DNA from: an uncultured Eubacteriales bacterium
GTDB taxonomy: Bacteria; Bacillota; Clostridia; Peptostreptococcales; Anaerovoracaceae
Assembly (NCBI GenBank): GCA_902798745.1
Contig: CADBXM010000006.1
Span: 62,001-126,000 of the forward strand
DNA length: 64,000 bases
Reading direction: 5' to 3'
A program made the translations under genes and the position numbers. The notes beneath the pieces were generated by a model. It made no database searches and had not been told where the DNA came from. It saw only the letters and a list, made by a program, of their open reading frames with translations. Numbering within the stretch: position 1 is the stretch's first letter; each line of letters opens with the position of its first letter. Shown here piece after piece: positions 16,019 to 25,131 of this stretch.

Positions 16019-17209
16019 CTATCTGTTGTTGTACGCCTCTACGGCGAGCTTGATGATCTCGCATGCCCTTCTCATTTTGTCAGGAGAAAGAACATAAGCG
16101 ATCCTCATTTCGTTACCGCCGAGTCCCGGAGTAGCATAGAATCCAGGAGCAGGTGCAAACATCGCAGTCTCGCCCTTGTCATCGAAGTCCTTCAGGAGGA
16201 ACATCAGGAAATCCTCGATGTTATCCACAGGGAGTTTGCACATCATATAGAATGAGCCGGCAGGCTTCTGACAAACGATGCCAGGAATCTTGGAGAGCTC
16301 TTCATAAGCTGCATCTCTTCTGGCTTTGTATTCAGCCTTAGCCTCGTCATAATAGCTTGGATCCATTCTGTAAAGTGCAGCCGCGCCAACCTGTTCAAGT
16401 GTAGGTACACAGAGTCTGCCTTGAGCCAGTTTAAGAACAGCTTCCTGGAAGTCTTTGTTCTTGCTTATTACAGCTCCGATACGGGCTCCGCATGCTGACC
16501 ATCTCTTTGAAACAGAATCGATTATGATCACTCTGTCAGCAATGTCGTCAAGCTGTCCGAATGAGTGAGCCTCGCCATCGTAAGCGAATTCTCTGTATAC
16601 TTCGTCGGAGATGATCCAGAGGTCGTGTTCCTTTGCGATCTCTCCTACGAGTTTCATGTCCTCAAGCGTCAGGACTCTTCCTGTAGGGTTACCAGGTGAG
16701 AGGCAGCAAATAGCTTTAGTCTTTGGTGTTATAGCAGCCTCGATAAGATCTCTCTTTGCCCAGTTGTAACCATCCTCAGCTGAAGTAGTTATAGGAACGA
16801 TGACACCTGATACCTCATTGCAGAATGTGTTGTAGTTTGTGTAGAAAGGCTCGGCGATAAGGACCTCGTCTCCAGGGTTCAAAGTTGCTGTGAAAGCGAG
16901 CACGAGAGCTTCAGATCCACCATTTGTGATGAGTACATCTTTTCTCTCATATTCCATGCCGAAATCTCTCTTCATATAGCCGATCATGGCATCCAGAAGC
17001 TCTGTTACACCGCCGGACTCAGCATAAGCTATGACTTTCTGATCGAAATTGTCGATAGCTTCTTTGAAACACGGTGGAGTTTCGATATCCGGCTGACCGA
17101 TATTCAGTCTGTATACCTTCTTGCCGTTATCCTCAGCCTCAAAAGCATAAGTGTTGAATCGCCTGATTGGCGAAAACTGCATAGCAGCACATCTTTCTGA
17201 TACTTTCAT
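16019..17209 (-). CDS. class I/II pyridoxal phosphate aminotransferase (aspartate aminotransferase-like)
   Basis: A 396-residue fold-type I aminotransferase. Visible active-site elements are NGGSEAL (cofactor phosphate, about 96-102), NPTG (174-177), DEVY (202-205), the Schiff-base lysine Lys235 in SVSKRWSACG and Arg243 in GARIG. The C-terminal arginine that binds the substrate carboxylate is in NEMRIAYVL. This subgroup of Clostridia enzymes is usually annotated as aspartate or aromatic aminotransferase; the substrate cannot be read from the sequence. It follows tlyA by 28 bases. Confidence 0.9.
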   Translation of the reverse strand: MKVSERCAAMQFSPIRRFNTYAFEAEDNGKKVYRLNIGQPDIETPPCFKEAIDNFDQKVIAYAESGGVTELLDAMIGYMKRDFGMEYERKDVLITNGGSEALVLAFTATLNPGDEVLIAEPFYTNYNTFCNEVSGVIVPITTSAEDGYNWAKRDLIEAAITPKTKAICCLSPGNPTGRVLTLEDMKLVGEIAKEHDLWIISDEVYREFAYDGEAHSFGQLDDIADRVIIIDSVSKRWSACGARIGAVISKNKDFQEAVLKLAQGRLCVPTLEQVGAAALYRMDPSYYDEAKAEYKARRDAAYEELSKIPGIVCQKPAGSFYMMCKLPVDNIEDFLMFLLKDFDDKGETAMFAPAPGFYATPGLGGNEMRIAYVLSPDKMRRACEIIKLAVEAYNNR

Positions 17210-17237
17210 AACCTTCTCCTTGCTTTGTATTTAATAA

Positions 17238-18035
17238 TTATTGTTTATCGAGTTCTAAATGTGAAGTTTTGACAACTTCACTAACATCTATATTATTATC
17301 GCATTTTTTGCGCGAAAGTAAAAGTATATATTCTATGTTGCCTTTGGTTCCTTTGATCGGTGAATGAGATAATTCATGTGGAAAAAGTCCATTCTCGGCG
17401 GCATATCCTATAACATTGTTTATTACTTCTTTATGGACTGAAGCATCGCGTACGATGCCACCCTTTCCCACCTGATCTCTTCCGGCTTCAAACTGGGGTT
17501 TTACAAGGCACACGACCTGGCCATCATTCGAAAGGACCTGATCAGCTACGGGAAACATATGACTTAATGATATAAAGCTGACATCTATGGAAATCAGATC
17601 TATGGGTTCCTTTATCAGCGAAGTATCAAGGTAACGGATGTTGGTCTTTTCCATATTGATCACCCTTTCATCCGTCCTGAGCCTATAGTCGAGCTGTCCA
17701 TATCCGACGTCGATGGCATAAACTTTTGACGCACCGTGCTGCAGCATGCAATCAGTAAAACCACCGGTGGAAGCTCCCATATCCATACAGACTTTTTTGC
17801 TGCAGTCAACGCCCCATTCTACTATCGCTTTTTCCAGCTTAAGACCACCGCGACTGACATAAGGACATTCACGACCTTTTACTTCGATTTCCGAGTCCGG
17901 GTCGAATGTTGATCCGGGTTTATCTTCCACTCTTCCGTCTACGGTGACAAGGCCGGCCATAATGGTTCGCTTGGCTTTCTCTCTAGATTCCGCAAGTCCT
18001 TTATTCACTAGTATTACATCAAGGCGCTCTTTCAA
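17238..18035 (-). CDS. tlyA: TlyA family rRNA 2'-O-methyltransferase / hemolysin-like
   Basis: A 265-residue protein with an N-terminal S4 RNA-binding domain (about 1-60, RLDVILVNKGLAESREKAK) and an FtsJ-like methyltransferase domain (about 62-245) containing the SAM site CMDMGASTGGFTDCML. TlyA of mycobacteria methylates ribosomal RNA in both subunits; the Firmicutes proteins are assumed to be similar. The start overlaps the dxs stop by 4 bases. In many Firmicutes tlyA is followed by nadK, argR and recN; here it is followed by an aminotransferase and nadK is found about 43 kb away. Confidence 0.93.
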   Translation of the reverse strand: MKERLDVILVNKGLAESREKAKRTIMAGLVTVDGRVEDKPGSTFDPDSEIEVKGRECPYVSRGGLKLEKAIVEWGVDCSKKVCMDMGASTGGFTDCMLQHGASKVYAIDVGYGQLDYRLRTDERVINMEKTNIRYLDTSLIKEPIDLISIDVSFISLSHMFPVADQVLSNDGQVVCLVKPQFEAGRDQVGKGGIVRDASVHKEVINNVIGYAAENGLFPHELSHSPIKGTKGNIEYILLLSRKKCDNNIDVSEVVKTSHLELDKQ

Positions 18036-19882
18036 TTCTGTAGCCTCTCCATTATCTTATCTACAACAGACTCTGCATCTATTCCACACTCTTTTCGAAG
18101 CGATGGGATATCACCGTGTTCTACAAAGTTATCCGGCAGACCGATGCTGAGGATATCGAAGGCCGCGTCCTTGTAATGCATTGTGAAGCATTCACCAAAG
18201 CCTCCAAGAAGAGCGTTGTCTTCAAGTGTGACAACGAGTTTAGTATCAAGATCACCCAATGAAGTATCCATGGGCTTTACAACTGCAATATTTGTAACGC
18301 CGGCTGATATTCCTTTATCCTTCAAAATGTTGGCTGCGGAAATAGCTTCATCGAGCATAGCTCCCACTGCGAGTATCTCTACATCACTCCCCTCACTGAT
18401 CCTGTTATTGGCTCCCTTGAATCTTGCTAGTCTGAGGTGTTCTGATTCGCAGGAACCCCTAGGGTATCTGATAGCAACCGGACCATCCATTTTATTTGCG
18501 AATTCAAGCATCTCTTCAAGTTGGTATCCGTCGGAAGGAGCAAGGACTGTCATTCCCGGTATCATGGACATATATGAAAGGTCGAATGCACCGTGGTGTG
18601 TCGCGCCGTCTGCGCCTACAAGGCCTGCTCTGTCTATGCAGAAGACCACATGAAGCCCCTGCAATGCGACATCTTCGATGATAAAGTCATACGCACGCTG
18701 AAGGAAGCTGGAATATATAGCTACGAAAGGTTTGTATCCTGCTTTGGCAAGGCCGGCAGCAAAAACTACTGCGTGCTCTTCAGCTATACCTACATCAAAG
18801 AATCTGTCTTCATGGGCCTCATAGAATGGAAGAAGACCGGTGGCTGTGCCCATAGCTGCAACAACCGCAACTACTTTTTCATCTTTTGATGCAAGAGCTG
18901 TCAGAGTGTCACCAAATACCTTGGAGTACGAAACTCCGCCCTTAGACAAGGTCTCGCCTGTCACAGAATCAAATGAACCGATACCGTGGAACTTCCTAGG
19001 ATATTTTTCTGCCCATTCGTAACCCTTACCTTTTGTCGTGATCACATGTATGAGTGTAGGGCCTTCGAATTCAGAGGCGGAACGAATTATCTTTTCCATT
19101 TCCCGAATATCGTATCCATCGACAGGACCATAGTATTTGATACCGAGACTTTCAATAAGGTTCCCCTCTTCTCCGAGCACGCTGTGCTTGATATATTCCT
19201 TCGAACCTCTGATGCCTCGAGCCAGTGTACTTCCGATAACAGGCACGTTATCAAGAGCTGACTTCACTGAACTTTTCGCATCGTCATATTTTTTTGAGGC
19301 TCTTATGTTGTTCAGATATTTATTCAGTGCTCCTACATTATGCGCGATGGACATGCCGTTATCATTCAGAATGATATTGATGTTAGTCTTGTTGGCACCT
19401 ATGTTGTTCAGAGCCTCGTAGACTATTCCGCTCGTAAATGAGCCATCCCCTATTACTGCTGTTACCTGATAGTTGTCACCTTGAAGATCTCTGGCTACTG
19501 CCATACCATAAGCAGCGCTTACGGATGTGCTTGAATGACCGGTCTCATAGTGATCATGTTCACTTTCTTTTGATTTCGGAAAACCGCTCATTCCCTTGTA
19601 CTGTCTCAAGTTATCGAAACCTTTCGCACGGCCTGTAAGTATCTTATGCACATATGACTGATGACCGACATCATAAATGATCTTGTCACGCGGTGAGTCG
19701 AATACTCGCATAAGTGCGATCGATAGCTCGACGATACCGAGATTGGAAGCAATATGTCCGCCTGTCTTGGAAACTTTATCCACGAGGAAATCACGTATCT
19801 GCTGAGATAGCTCATAGAGCTCATGGATACTGGCGGTTTTGCATACTTCAATCAAATTATCATTGTATAGATCGTATTTCAT
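18032..19882 (-). CDS. dxs: 1-deoxy-D-xylulose-5-phosphate synthase
   Basis: A 616-residue thiamine diphosphate enzyme that makes the first intermediate of the MEP isoprenoid pathway from pyruvate and glyceraldehyde 3-phosphate. Landmarks: DVGHQSYVHK (71-80), the thiamine motif GDGSFTSGIVYEALNN (145-160) to N173, the second-domain GIAEEHAVVFAAGLA, and RYPRG near 480. Its ATG shares one base with the stop of the prenyl synthase gene, so the two consecutive isoprenoid genes are translationally coupled. Confidence 0.97.
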   Translation of the reverse strand: MKYDLYNDNLIEVCKTASIHELYELSQQIRDFLVDKVSKTGGHIASNLGIVELSIALMRVFDSPRDKIIYDVGHQSYVHKILTGRAKGFDNLRQYKGMSGFPKSKESEHDHYETGHSSTSVSAAYGMAVARDLQGDNYQVTAVIGDGSFTSGIVYEALNNIGANKTNINIILNDNGMSIAHNVGALNKYLNNIRASKKYDDAKSSVKSALDNVPVIGSTLARGIRGSKEYIKHSVLGEEGNLIESLGIKYYGPVDGYDIREMEKIIRSASEFEGPTLIHVITTKGKGYEWAEKYPRKFHGIGSFDSVTGETLSKGGVSYSKVFGDTLTALASKDEKVVAVVAAMGTATGLLPFYEAHEDRFFDVGIAEEHAVVFAAGLAKAGYKPFVAIYSSFLQRAYDFIIEDVALQGLHVVFCIDRAGLVGADGATHHGAFDLSYMSMIPGMTVLAPSDGYQLEEMLEFANKMDGPVAIRYPRGSCESEHLRLARFKGANNRISEGSDVEILAVGAMLDEAISAANILKDKGISAGVTNIAVVKPMDTSLGDLDTKLVVTLEDNALLGGFGECFTMHYKDAAFDILSIGLPDNFVEHGDIPSLRKECGIDAESVVDKIMERLQN

Positions 19883-20772
19883 CAGTTGTTCCTGTTTTCC
19901 AGACTGTCGGCAAGTTCTGTAAAGAATGACGCATCCTCTCCGTAAGGAAGTAGAGAATCCTTTGCTTCCTGAGTTAGGCGATGAAGCTCTTCTCTGGCGG
20001 CTTCAATGCCGTGGACATATACATAGCTGCATTTTCCTTGTTCTGCGTCTTTACCGAGTGTTTTGCCCATCAATTCCTGATCACCTTCAACATCAAGTAT
20101 GTCATCAAGGATCTGGAAAGCTATACCTATTGCTTTCGCGTAAGCTGTAAATGAAGAAAGCATTTCATCCGGCGCTCCTGCGATGAAGAGGCCGGCTCTA
20201 ACAGGCGCTGTTATCAGATCAGCTGTCTTGTGCTCTTCGATATATCGTACAAGCTCAGCGGTAGGTTCAATGCTTTCCCCTCTTATATCTGCAGTCTGTC
20301 CTGCGACCATACCGGTCGCGCCGGCACGCTGCATTATCTCAGCGGCTGCCTTGACATGATTTGCCATCTTTTCAGCATCATTCAAATATACGAGAGGTCC
20401 CTTGCAAACTATCTCAGCCGCTGTCGAAAGAAGTCCATCACCTGCCAGTATAGCGATCGCATCACCATAAACCTTATGATTTGTCGGTTTGCCGCGTCTT
20501 AAGTCGTCATTATCCATGGCCGGGAGATCGTCATGTATAAGTGAATATGTATGGATATACTCAAGAGCAAGAGCGTAAGGAAGAGCTTCGTCGATATCTC
20601 CTCCTGCAAACTCACATGAAGCAAGTAGCAGTGAAGGCCTTAACCGCTTTCCGCCTACTTCCAGACTGTACTTCATCGCCTCCGCGAGGACTGCCGAATG
20701 TTCGGGAAGTCCCGGGATAAGCTCTGTAAGATTAGTATTAACGATTTCTTTGTATTCATCAAAACTATGCAT
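19882..20772 (-). CDS. ispA: short-chain polyprenyl diphosphate synthase (farnesyl/geranylgeranyl type)
   Basis: A 296-residue prenyl chain elongation enzyme. The first aspartate-rich motif is DDLPAMDNDD (81-90) followed by RRGKPTNH; the second is LDDILD near 213-218. I start it at the ATG at 20772 because GGAGAGG sits 6 bases before it; an in-frame ATG at 20793 lacks such a site. It overlaps the xseB stop by 8 bases and shares a base with dxs. The family and position (xseA-xseB-ispA-dxs-tlyA) match the usual farnesyl diphosphate synthase gene; product chain length is not determined by what I can see. Confidence 0.94.
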   Translation of the reverse strand: MHSFDEYKEIVNTNLTELIPGLPEHSAVLAEAMKYSLEVGGKRLRPSLLLASCEFAGGDIDEALPYALALEYIHTYSLIHDDLPAMDNDDLRRGKPTNHKVYGDAIAILAGDGLLSTAAEIVCKGPLVYLNDAEKMANHVKAAAEIMQRAGATGMVAGQTADIRGESIEPTAELVRYIEEHKTADLITAPVRAGLFIAGAPDEMLSSFTAYAKAIGIAFQILDDILDVEGDQELMGKTLGKDAEQGKCSYVYVHGIEAAREELHRLTQEAKDSLLPYGEDASFFTELADSLENRNN

Positions 20773-20965
20773 CTTTGACCTCTCCGTTAACATAGAGCTG
20801 TATCTTTTGTTCTGCGCTATCGAGTATGCTTTTGCAGAATTCTGCTTCCTTCATTCCCTCATCAAAGAGACGCAGTGAATCTTCTAGACTCGTTGTTTGC
20901 CTGCCGATTTCAGAAGCGGCTTTCTGCAGCTTTTCAAGACTTTCGGTAAATGTTTTGTCAGCCAT
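20765..20965 (-). CDS. xseB: exodeoxyribonuclease VII small subunit
   Basis: A 66-residue helical protein that assembles with XseA. The typical features are the start ADKTFTESLEKLQKAASEI and the segment SLEDSLRLFDEGM. The ATG at 20965 has AAAGGA at 7 bases; another in-frame ATG at 20980 has none. It is 18 bases after xseA and overlaps the prenyl synthase gene by 8 bases. Confidence 0.94.
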   Translation of the reverse strand: MADKTFTESLEKLQKAASEIGRQTTSLEDSLRLFDEGMKEAEFCKSILDSAEQKIQLYVNGEVKDA

Positions 20966-20983
20966 TGCGTATCCTTTCATGCA

Positions 20984-22132
20984 CTATATTTGTTCAGAAT
21001 TTTTCGTTACTGCTGTGGCAACAAAGCTGCCATCGGTCATGCGAATCGTATATTCATTTCCTGTTACGATATTGTTTACTGTAGTGATGACAGCTCCGTT
21101 CGTATCGGTAACAGCTGCATAGCCTTTTGATAATATATTTCTCGGATCGTTCTCCCGAAGCATGATCACGGCCTTATCCACCGCGCTCGAGGCTTCGGCG
21201 ATCTTTGATCTGATATTCGCCATCAAGAGTTCGGAACCACTCTGAACGATTCTTCTTTCACTTGCGATCTTTTGATCCATAGAATAGGCAAGCAATTTTT
21301 TGCTGTTTTCAATGTCATCTCTGAGCTCAAAAGTGTTCATTACCGCAATATCCGCAGCGGCTGTAGGTGTTTCGGCTCTCATGTCAGCGACGAAATCACT
21401 GATCGAAAAATCGACTTCATGGCCAACCGCGCTTATTACAGGGATATCGGAAGCGAAAATAGCCCTTGCAACATTCTCATCATTGAACGCCGCAAGGTCC
21501 TCTGCTGAACCTCCCCCTCTGCCAACGATGAGAGTATCTATATGCAGACCAATCCTGTTTAGTTCGTTTGCTTGTTTGATATTTTCGATAATGCTGTTTA
21601 CAGCTCCTATGCCCTGAACAACTGTCGGGAATATAAGAATATCCGTAAGATCATTCTTGGCTGTAATGATCTTGCGTATATCCTCTATGGCTGCTCCTGT
21701 CGCAGACGTGATCACGCCAACTCTGTATGGGAATACAGGTATGGGTTTTTTGTGTTTCTTATCGAATAGTCCTTCTTTTTCCAGCTTTTCTTTTATACGG
21801 TTGAATTCCGCAGCAGCGTCTCCTTCGCCTGCTGCTTCTACATGCCTTATAGAAAGTGAATATGTGCCTCCCTTTGAGTAAGGTGAAATATCACAGATAG
21901 CAACTATTTTCTTGCCGTTTTCTACAAGACTCATGTCGATCTTGATCGCGTTTGATCCCCAGATAGCAGCGCGTATCTGTGAATCAGCGTCCTTGAGAGT
22001 AAGATAGTAATGCTGCCCGCTGCGGCTAAGGCCTGATATCTCTCCTTCCACAGCAAGACCCCTTAGGTTTAGATCATCCCTGAGCTTTTTTGCTATGTAT
22101 TCATTTACCTGTGATACTGTTACCGGTTTCAT
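20984..22132 (-). CDS. xseA: exodeoxyribonuclease VII large subunit
   Basis: A 382-residue catalytic subunit of the single-strand-specific exonuclease. The N-terminal OB-fold (about 1-100) shows VEGEISGLSRSGQHYYLTLKDADSQI and the central nuclease domain shows GVITSATGAAIEDI and DTLIVGRGGGSAEDLAAFND. The C-terminal domain is somewhat short, with coiled coil near 270-320 and the closing GYAAVTDTNG strand. Its ATG overlaps the stop of the TsaD-like gene by 4 bases. Confidence 0.97.
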   Translation of the reverse strand: MKPVTVSQVNEYIAKKLRDDLNLRGLAVEGEISGLSRSGQHYYLTLKDADSQIRAAIWGSNAIKIDMSLVENGKKIVAICDISPYSKGGTYSLSIRHVEAAGEGDAAAEFNRIKEKLEKEGLFDKKHKKPIPVFPYRVGVITSATGAAIEDIRKIITAKNDLTDILIFPTVVQGIGAVNSIIENIKQANELNRIGLHIDTLIVGRGGGSAEDLAAFNDENVARAIFASDIPVISAVGHEVDFSISDFVADMRAETPTAAADIAVMNTFELRDDIENSKKLLAYSMDQKIASERRIVQSGSELLMANIRSKIAEASSAVDKAVIMLRENDPRNILSKGYAAVTDTNGAVITTVNNIVTGNEYTIRMTDGSFVATAVTKNSEQI

Positions 22133-23103
22133 TGATCGTGGATCCTTTTTGCGAGATTTGCTATCCCTACCGCGTTGTCTCCGCTTAAGACCGGAGATCC
22201 AAAACGTATATCGAGTCCGCAGCTATTGCGTATGAGTTCTCTGACGGTAGTGCTTGAGGCTACCCCGCCTGCTATATAAATAGTTTTGATATCGTATTTC
22301 TCAGACAGATACATTGCTGATACTGAAAGGATATCCGAGATATATCTGAACAAAGCTGTTACGGGAGGAAGAAGCGAATCAGTGCTTGCGTCGGATAGGC
22401 CTTTTTCTTCAATGTATTTCAGAAGTTTAGTTTCAGCTCCGGACAAGTTGAAATAGCCATCATCGATACAGATTCGAGGTAATTCAAATGTCTCTGAAAA
22501 ACTGTCTGTCATATGACCGAAAGCAATCTCATCAAGATACCTTCCTGCAGGAAACATAAAACCAAGCGCGACTCCGGTCCTGTCAAGAAGCTGACCGAAT
22601 GAAATGTCCTTTGTCCCGCCGACGATCTGCATATCGTAGCCATGTTCGTCAGGCTCAAGGATGAGAAATTCCGTGGTACCTCCGCTTAGGTGCATAAAAG
22701 CAGACCTATTCGTTTCTTTGGGCGGGATCACAGCTGCAGCGTGACCTTCCTGATGTGAGAAGGAGTACGCCGGCACTTCAAGAGCCGATGATAGCACCTT
22801 AGCAACGTTGATACCCGCGTTGAAGCATGGCATATAAGAGCCTTCCAGCCTTCTCGGATACGCTGAATATCCTATTGCAGTTATGTCAGATGGATCAATG
22901 TTTCTGAGAGCTTCTGCTATATATTCCGGGAGCCTCATAGAGTGCTGGTAAAAAGCTTCAGACTGTCTCAGTCCCCGGCTGCCTTTTTTTACCTCGAGTA
23001 GTTCTGATTTATCAAAAACAAGGCTTGCCGCATCATCGATCACAGCGAGCGAAGTCTTGTAGTTTGATGTATCGATCCCCAGATACAGCCGTCTTTCTTT
23101 CAT
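22129..23103 (-). CDS. TsaD-like (Kae1/YgjD family) protein, paralogue
   Basis: A 324-residue ASKHA-fold protein. I start it at the ATG at 23103, 4 bases after the nusB stop. It has the family start LGIDTSNYKTSLAV, the metal-binding SHQEGHAAA motif (HxxxH), the phosphate site HLSGGTTEFL and IAGGVASS near the end. True TsaD proteins (t6A37 tRNA modification) have HMEGH and adjacent conserved residues and sit near tsaB/tsaE. This copy is the diverged form found beside nusB-xseA in many Clostridia and is probably a second, uncharacterised member. A genuine tsaD is not in the window. Confidence 0.82.
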   Translation of the reverse strand: MKERRLYLGIDTSNYKTSLAVIDDAASLVFDKSELLEVKKGSRGLRQSEAFYQHSMRLPEYIAEALRNIDPSDITAIGYSAYPRRLEGSYMPCFNAGINVAKVLSSALEVPAYSFSHQEGHAAAVIPPKETNRSAFMHLSGGTTEFLILEPDEHGYDMQIVGGTKDISFGQLLDRTGVALGFMFPAGRYLDEIAFGHMTDSFSETFELPRICIDDGYFNLSGAETKLLKYIEEKGLSDASTDSLLPPVTALFRYISDILSVSAMYLSEKYDIKTIYIAGGVASSTTVRELIRNSCGLDIRFGSPVLSGDNAVGIANLAKRIHDQ

Positions 23104-23107
23104 GTAT

Positions 23108-23500
23108 TTAAATACTCTTGGCAATCTTGCCCAGAACGGAATTCACAAATTTATACGATCTTTCATCACCGTATTTTTTTGCGAGTTCAACAGCTTCATT
23201 GATGGAAACACTGACCGGAATACTTTCAACATAAAGCATCTCGGCAACGGCAGTCCTCAGAATGGCAAGATCAGCTTTTGCTATCCTTTCAAAAGACCAG
23301 TTGTCAAGATTATCGTTTATGATCCTATCGATTTCCTCATGATGCTCCTGAACGGCTTCAAGAGTAGCTATTGCCTGCTTTTTATCGACGACATTGGCGC
23401 TTTCTTCAACGACGCTTAGATCTGAGATGTTGAAATCTTCAGTGATGTCCATCTGATAGATCAACTGCATCGTTTTCTCTCTGATCACTTCTCTTTTCAA
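23108..23500 (-). CDS. nusB: transcription antitermination factor NusB
   Basis: A 131-residue all-helical RNA-binding protein. I begin it at a TTG (23500) because AAAGGAG lies 6 bases upstream and translation gives the usual start MKREVIREKTMQLIYQMD; the longer ATG reading would enter the Asp23-like gene. The C-terminus has AVAEMLYVESIPVSVSINEAVELAKKYGDERSYKFVNSVLGKI, the NusB hallmark. NusB with NusE forms the rRNA antitermination complex. Confidence 0.93.
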   Translation of the reverse strand: MKREVIREKTMQLIYQMDITEDFNISDLSVVEESANVVDKKQAIATLEAVQEHHEEIDRIINDNLDNWSFERIAKADLAILRTAVAEMLYVESIPVSVSINEAVELAKKYGDERSYKFVNSVLGKIAKSI

Positions 23501-23510
23501 AATAACTCCT

Positions 23511-23840
23511 TTATGAAAGCATGTCAGAAGGCTTGTCCAAACCTTCAACTCTGATATTTACAGCTTTTACATTTAGTTCTGCATTCGACTCAAGATCGTT
23601 CTTTACTCTGGTCTGAATGTCATAACATAACTGTGGTATATTCACACCGAAATATACTATGATCTCAAGATTGACGATTATATGGTCATCCTCTTCTGTT
23701 ATCTTGATTCCCGGACTGGACTTTTCACGGGAAAGCATGTTCTGGATATTATCAGTGAAGCCGGCGCCTGCAAAACGGCTGACTTCATCGAATTCGAATA
23801 CATCCTTTTCAATCAGATCCAGTACTTTATCATCGATCAT
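23511..23840 (-). CDS. Asp23/Gls24 family envelope stress-like protein
   Basis: A 109-residue protein whose second half (GIKITEEDDHIIVNLEIIVYFGVNIPQLCYDIQTRVKNDLES) is the Asp23 domain, including the closing KAVNIRVEGL strand. I choose the ATG at 23840 because GAGGAGG lies 9 bases before it; the extra upstream residues would overlap the preceding gene. Asp23-family proteins sit near the membrane and respond to cell-envelope stress; this small form (like YqhY) is commonly found just before nusB in Firmicutes. It overlaps the CNNM gene by 11 bases. Confidence 0.88.
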   Translation of the reverse strand: MIDDKVLDLIEKDVFEFDEVSRFAGAGFTDNIQNMLSREKSSPGIKITEEDDHIIVNLEIIVYFGVNIPQLCYDIQTRVKNDLESNAELNVKAVNIRVEGLDKPSDMLS

Positions 23841-25131
23841 CGGAATCATCCTCCTCAGGCAATACCCTGATGCGTAGCTTTTCGATCCTACGGTCTCTGA
23901 CTCCAAGGATATCAAAAGCGTAATTCTCGTATGTGATGGTATCGTATTTGATGTTTTCGCGAGGGATCTCGCCCATAAGGTCTGTTATGAAACCGTTGAT
24001 AGTTTCACTGTTCTCAGACTCAAGCTCAACATCAGTCTTTTCTGCAAGGTCATCAAGATGAACATTGCCGTCGACAATATATGTTATATCGTCAATCTTT
24101 TCGATAACCTCATCTTCTTCATCAAATTCGTCATCGATATCACCGACGATCTGTTCGATTATATCCTCTACGGAAACTATACCGCTGAATCCACCGTATT
24201 CATCAATGAGGATAGCAATATGTTGCTTCTCCTTTTTCATCTCTCTGAACAGAGAGTCTATGTTCTTGGTCTCCGGCACGAAATACGCCGGTCTCAGCAA
24301 CTTTCTTATATTGACATTATCGAAGCCTTTTTTCGTGGCGTTATACAGATAATCTTTGATATGCAATATACCAATGATATTGTCAGGATCGCCTTCAAAT
24401 ACAGGTATCCTGGAATGCGTGAGTTCCATGAGTTCCTCGAGGTATTCGCTTCTATCCGCATCTGCGTCGAACATAAAGACATCTGTACGGGGCGTCATTA
24501 TCTCGTAAGCAAGCAGATCGTCAAACTCAAATATTGAGTCTATCATCTGTATTCCTTCGGCATCTATCTCGCCGGATTCATGTCCTCTGTCGAGTAGTGA
24601 CATGATGCGTTCCTCTGAAAATACAGAATCATCTACATCGATATCCTTCCCCATGATTCTAAGTATGATATTTGCTATGCCCTTGCATAACCACACGAAC
24701 GGATAAGTCACGATGTAAATGAATTTCTGAAATCCAATGAGACCAACTCCTGCTTTTTCGCTTGACTGAACGGAAAGCTTTTTAGGCAGAATGTCTGAAA
24801 TCGCCGTGTACACGATATAGAAGCAGATATTGGCCAGCAATACGAAGTACCATTCTAATCTGCTGTAAATCAGCAGATTGAACAGCCAGAAGCAGATAAT
24901 AATGCTAATGAAGCTGGCTGCATGATCTGCATAGTGGTATTTTGAAGGCTTTGCGAGGAAGTTAGCCACGGTAAGCAATTTTTTGTTATCCGGGTCGTCT
25001 TCAAGCTCGTCTTTTATTTTTCCCCTGTCTATATAGTCAAGAGCTCTCTTGCAAGATACGACAAGGGCATTATTCAGCATTATCAGTGCTATGATAGCTA
25101 TCAGTAAATATCGGGGAAAACTGTCGTCCAT
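23830..25131 (-). CDS. CNNM/CorC-type membrane protein with CBS domains ('hemolysin')
   Basis: A 433-residue protein with the DUF21/CNNM membrane domain (about 8-185, four hydrophobic stretches), a pair of CBS domains (about 205-330, including TPRTDVFMFDADADRSEYL and HSRIPVFEGDPDNIIGILHIKDYL) and a C-terminal CorC/HlyC domain (about 345-430). Family members are linked to magnesium or cobalt efflux; the old hemolysin name is not supported here. The start shares one base with the stop of the U32 gene. Confidence 0.9.
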   Translation of the reverse strand: MDDSFPRYLLIAIIALIMLNNALVVSCKRALDYIDRGKIKDELEDDPDNKKLLTVANFLAKPSKYHYADHAASFISIIICFWLFNLLIYSRLEWYFVLLANICFYIVYTAISDILPKKLSVQSSEKAGVGLIGFQKFIYIVTYPFVWLCKGIANIILRIMGKDIDVDDSVFSEERIMSLLDRGHESGEIDAEGIQMIDSIFEFDDLLAYEIMTPRTDVFMFDADADRSEYLEELMELTHSRIPVFEGDPDNIIGILHIKDYLYNATKKGFDNVNIRKLLRPAYFVPETKNIDSLFREMKKEKQHIAILIDEYGGFSGIVSVEDIIEQIVGDIDDEFDEEDEVIEKIDDITYIVDGNVHLDDLAEKTDVELESENSETINGFITDLMGEIPRENIKYDTITYENYAFDILGVRDRRIEKLRIRVLPEEDDSDDR

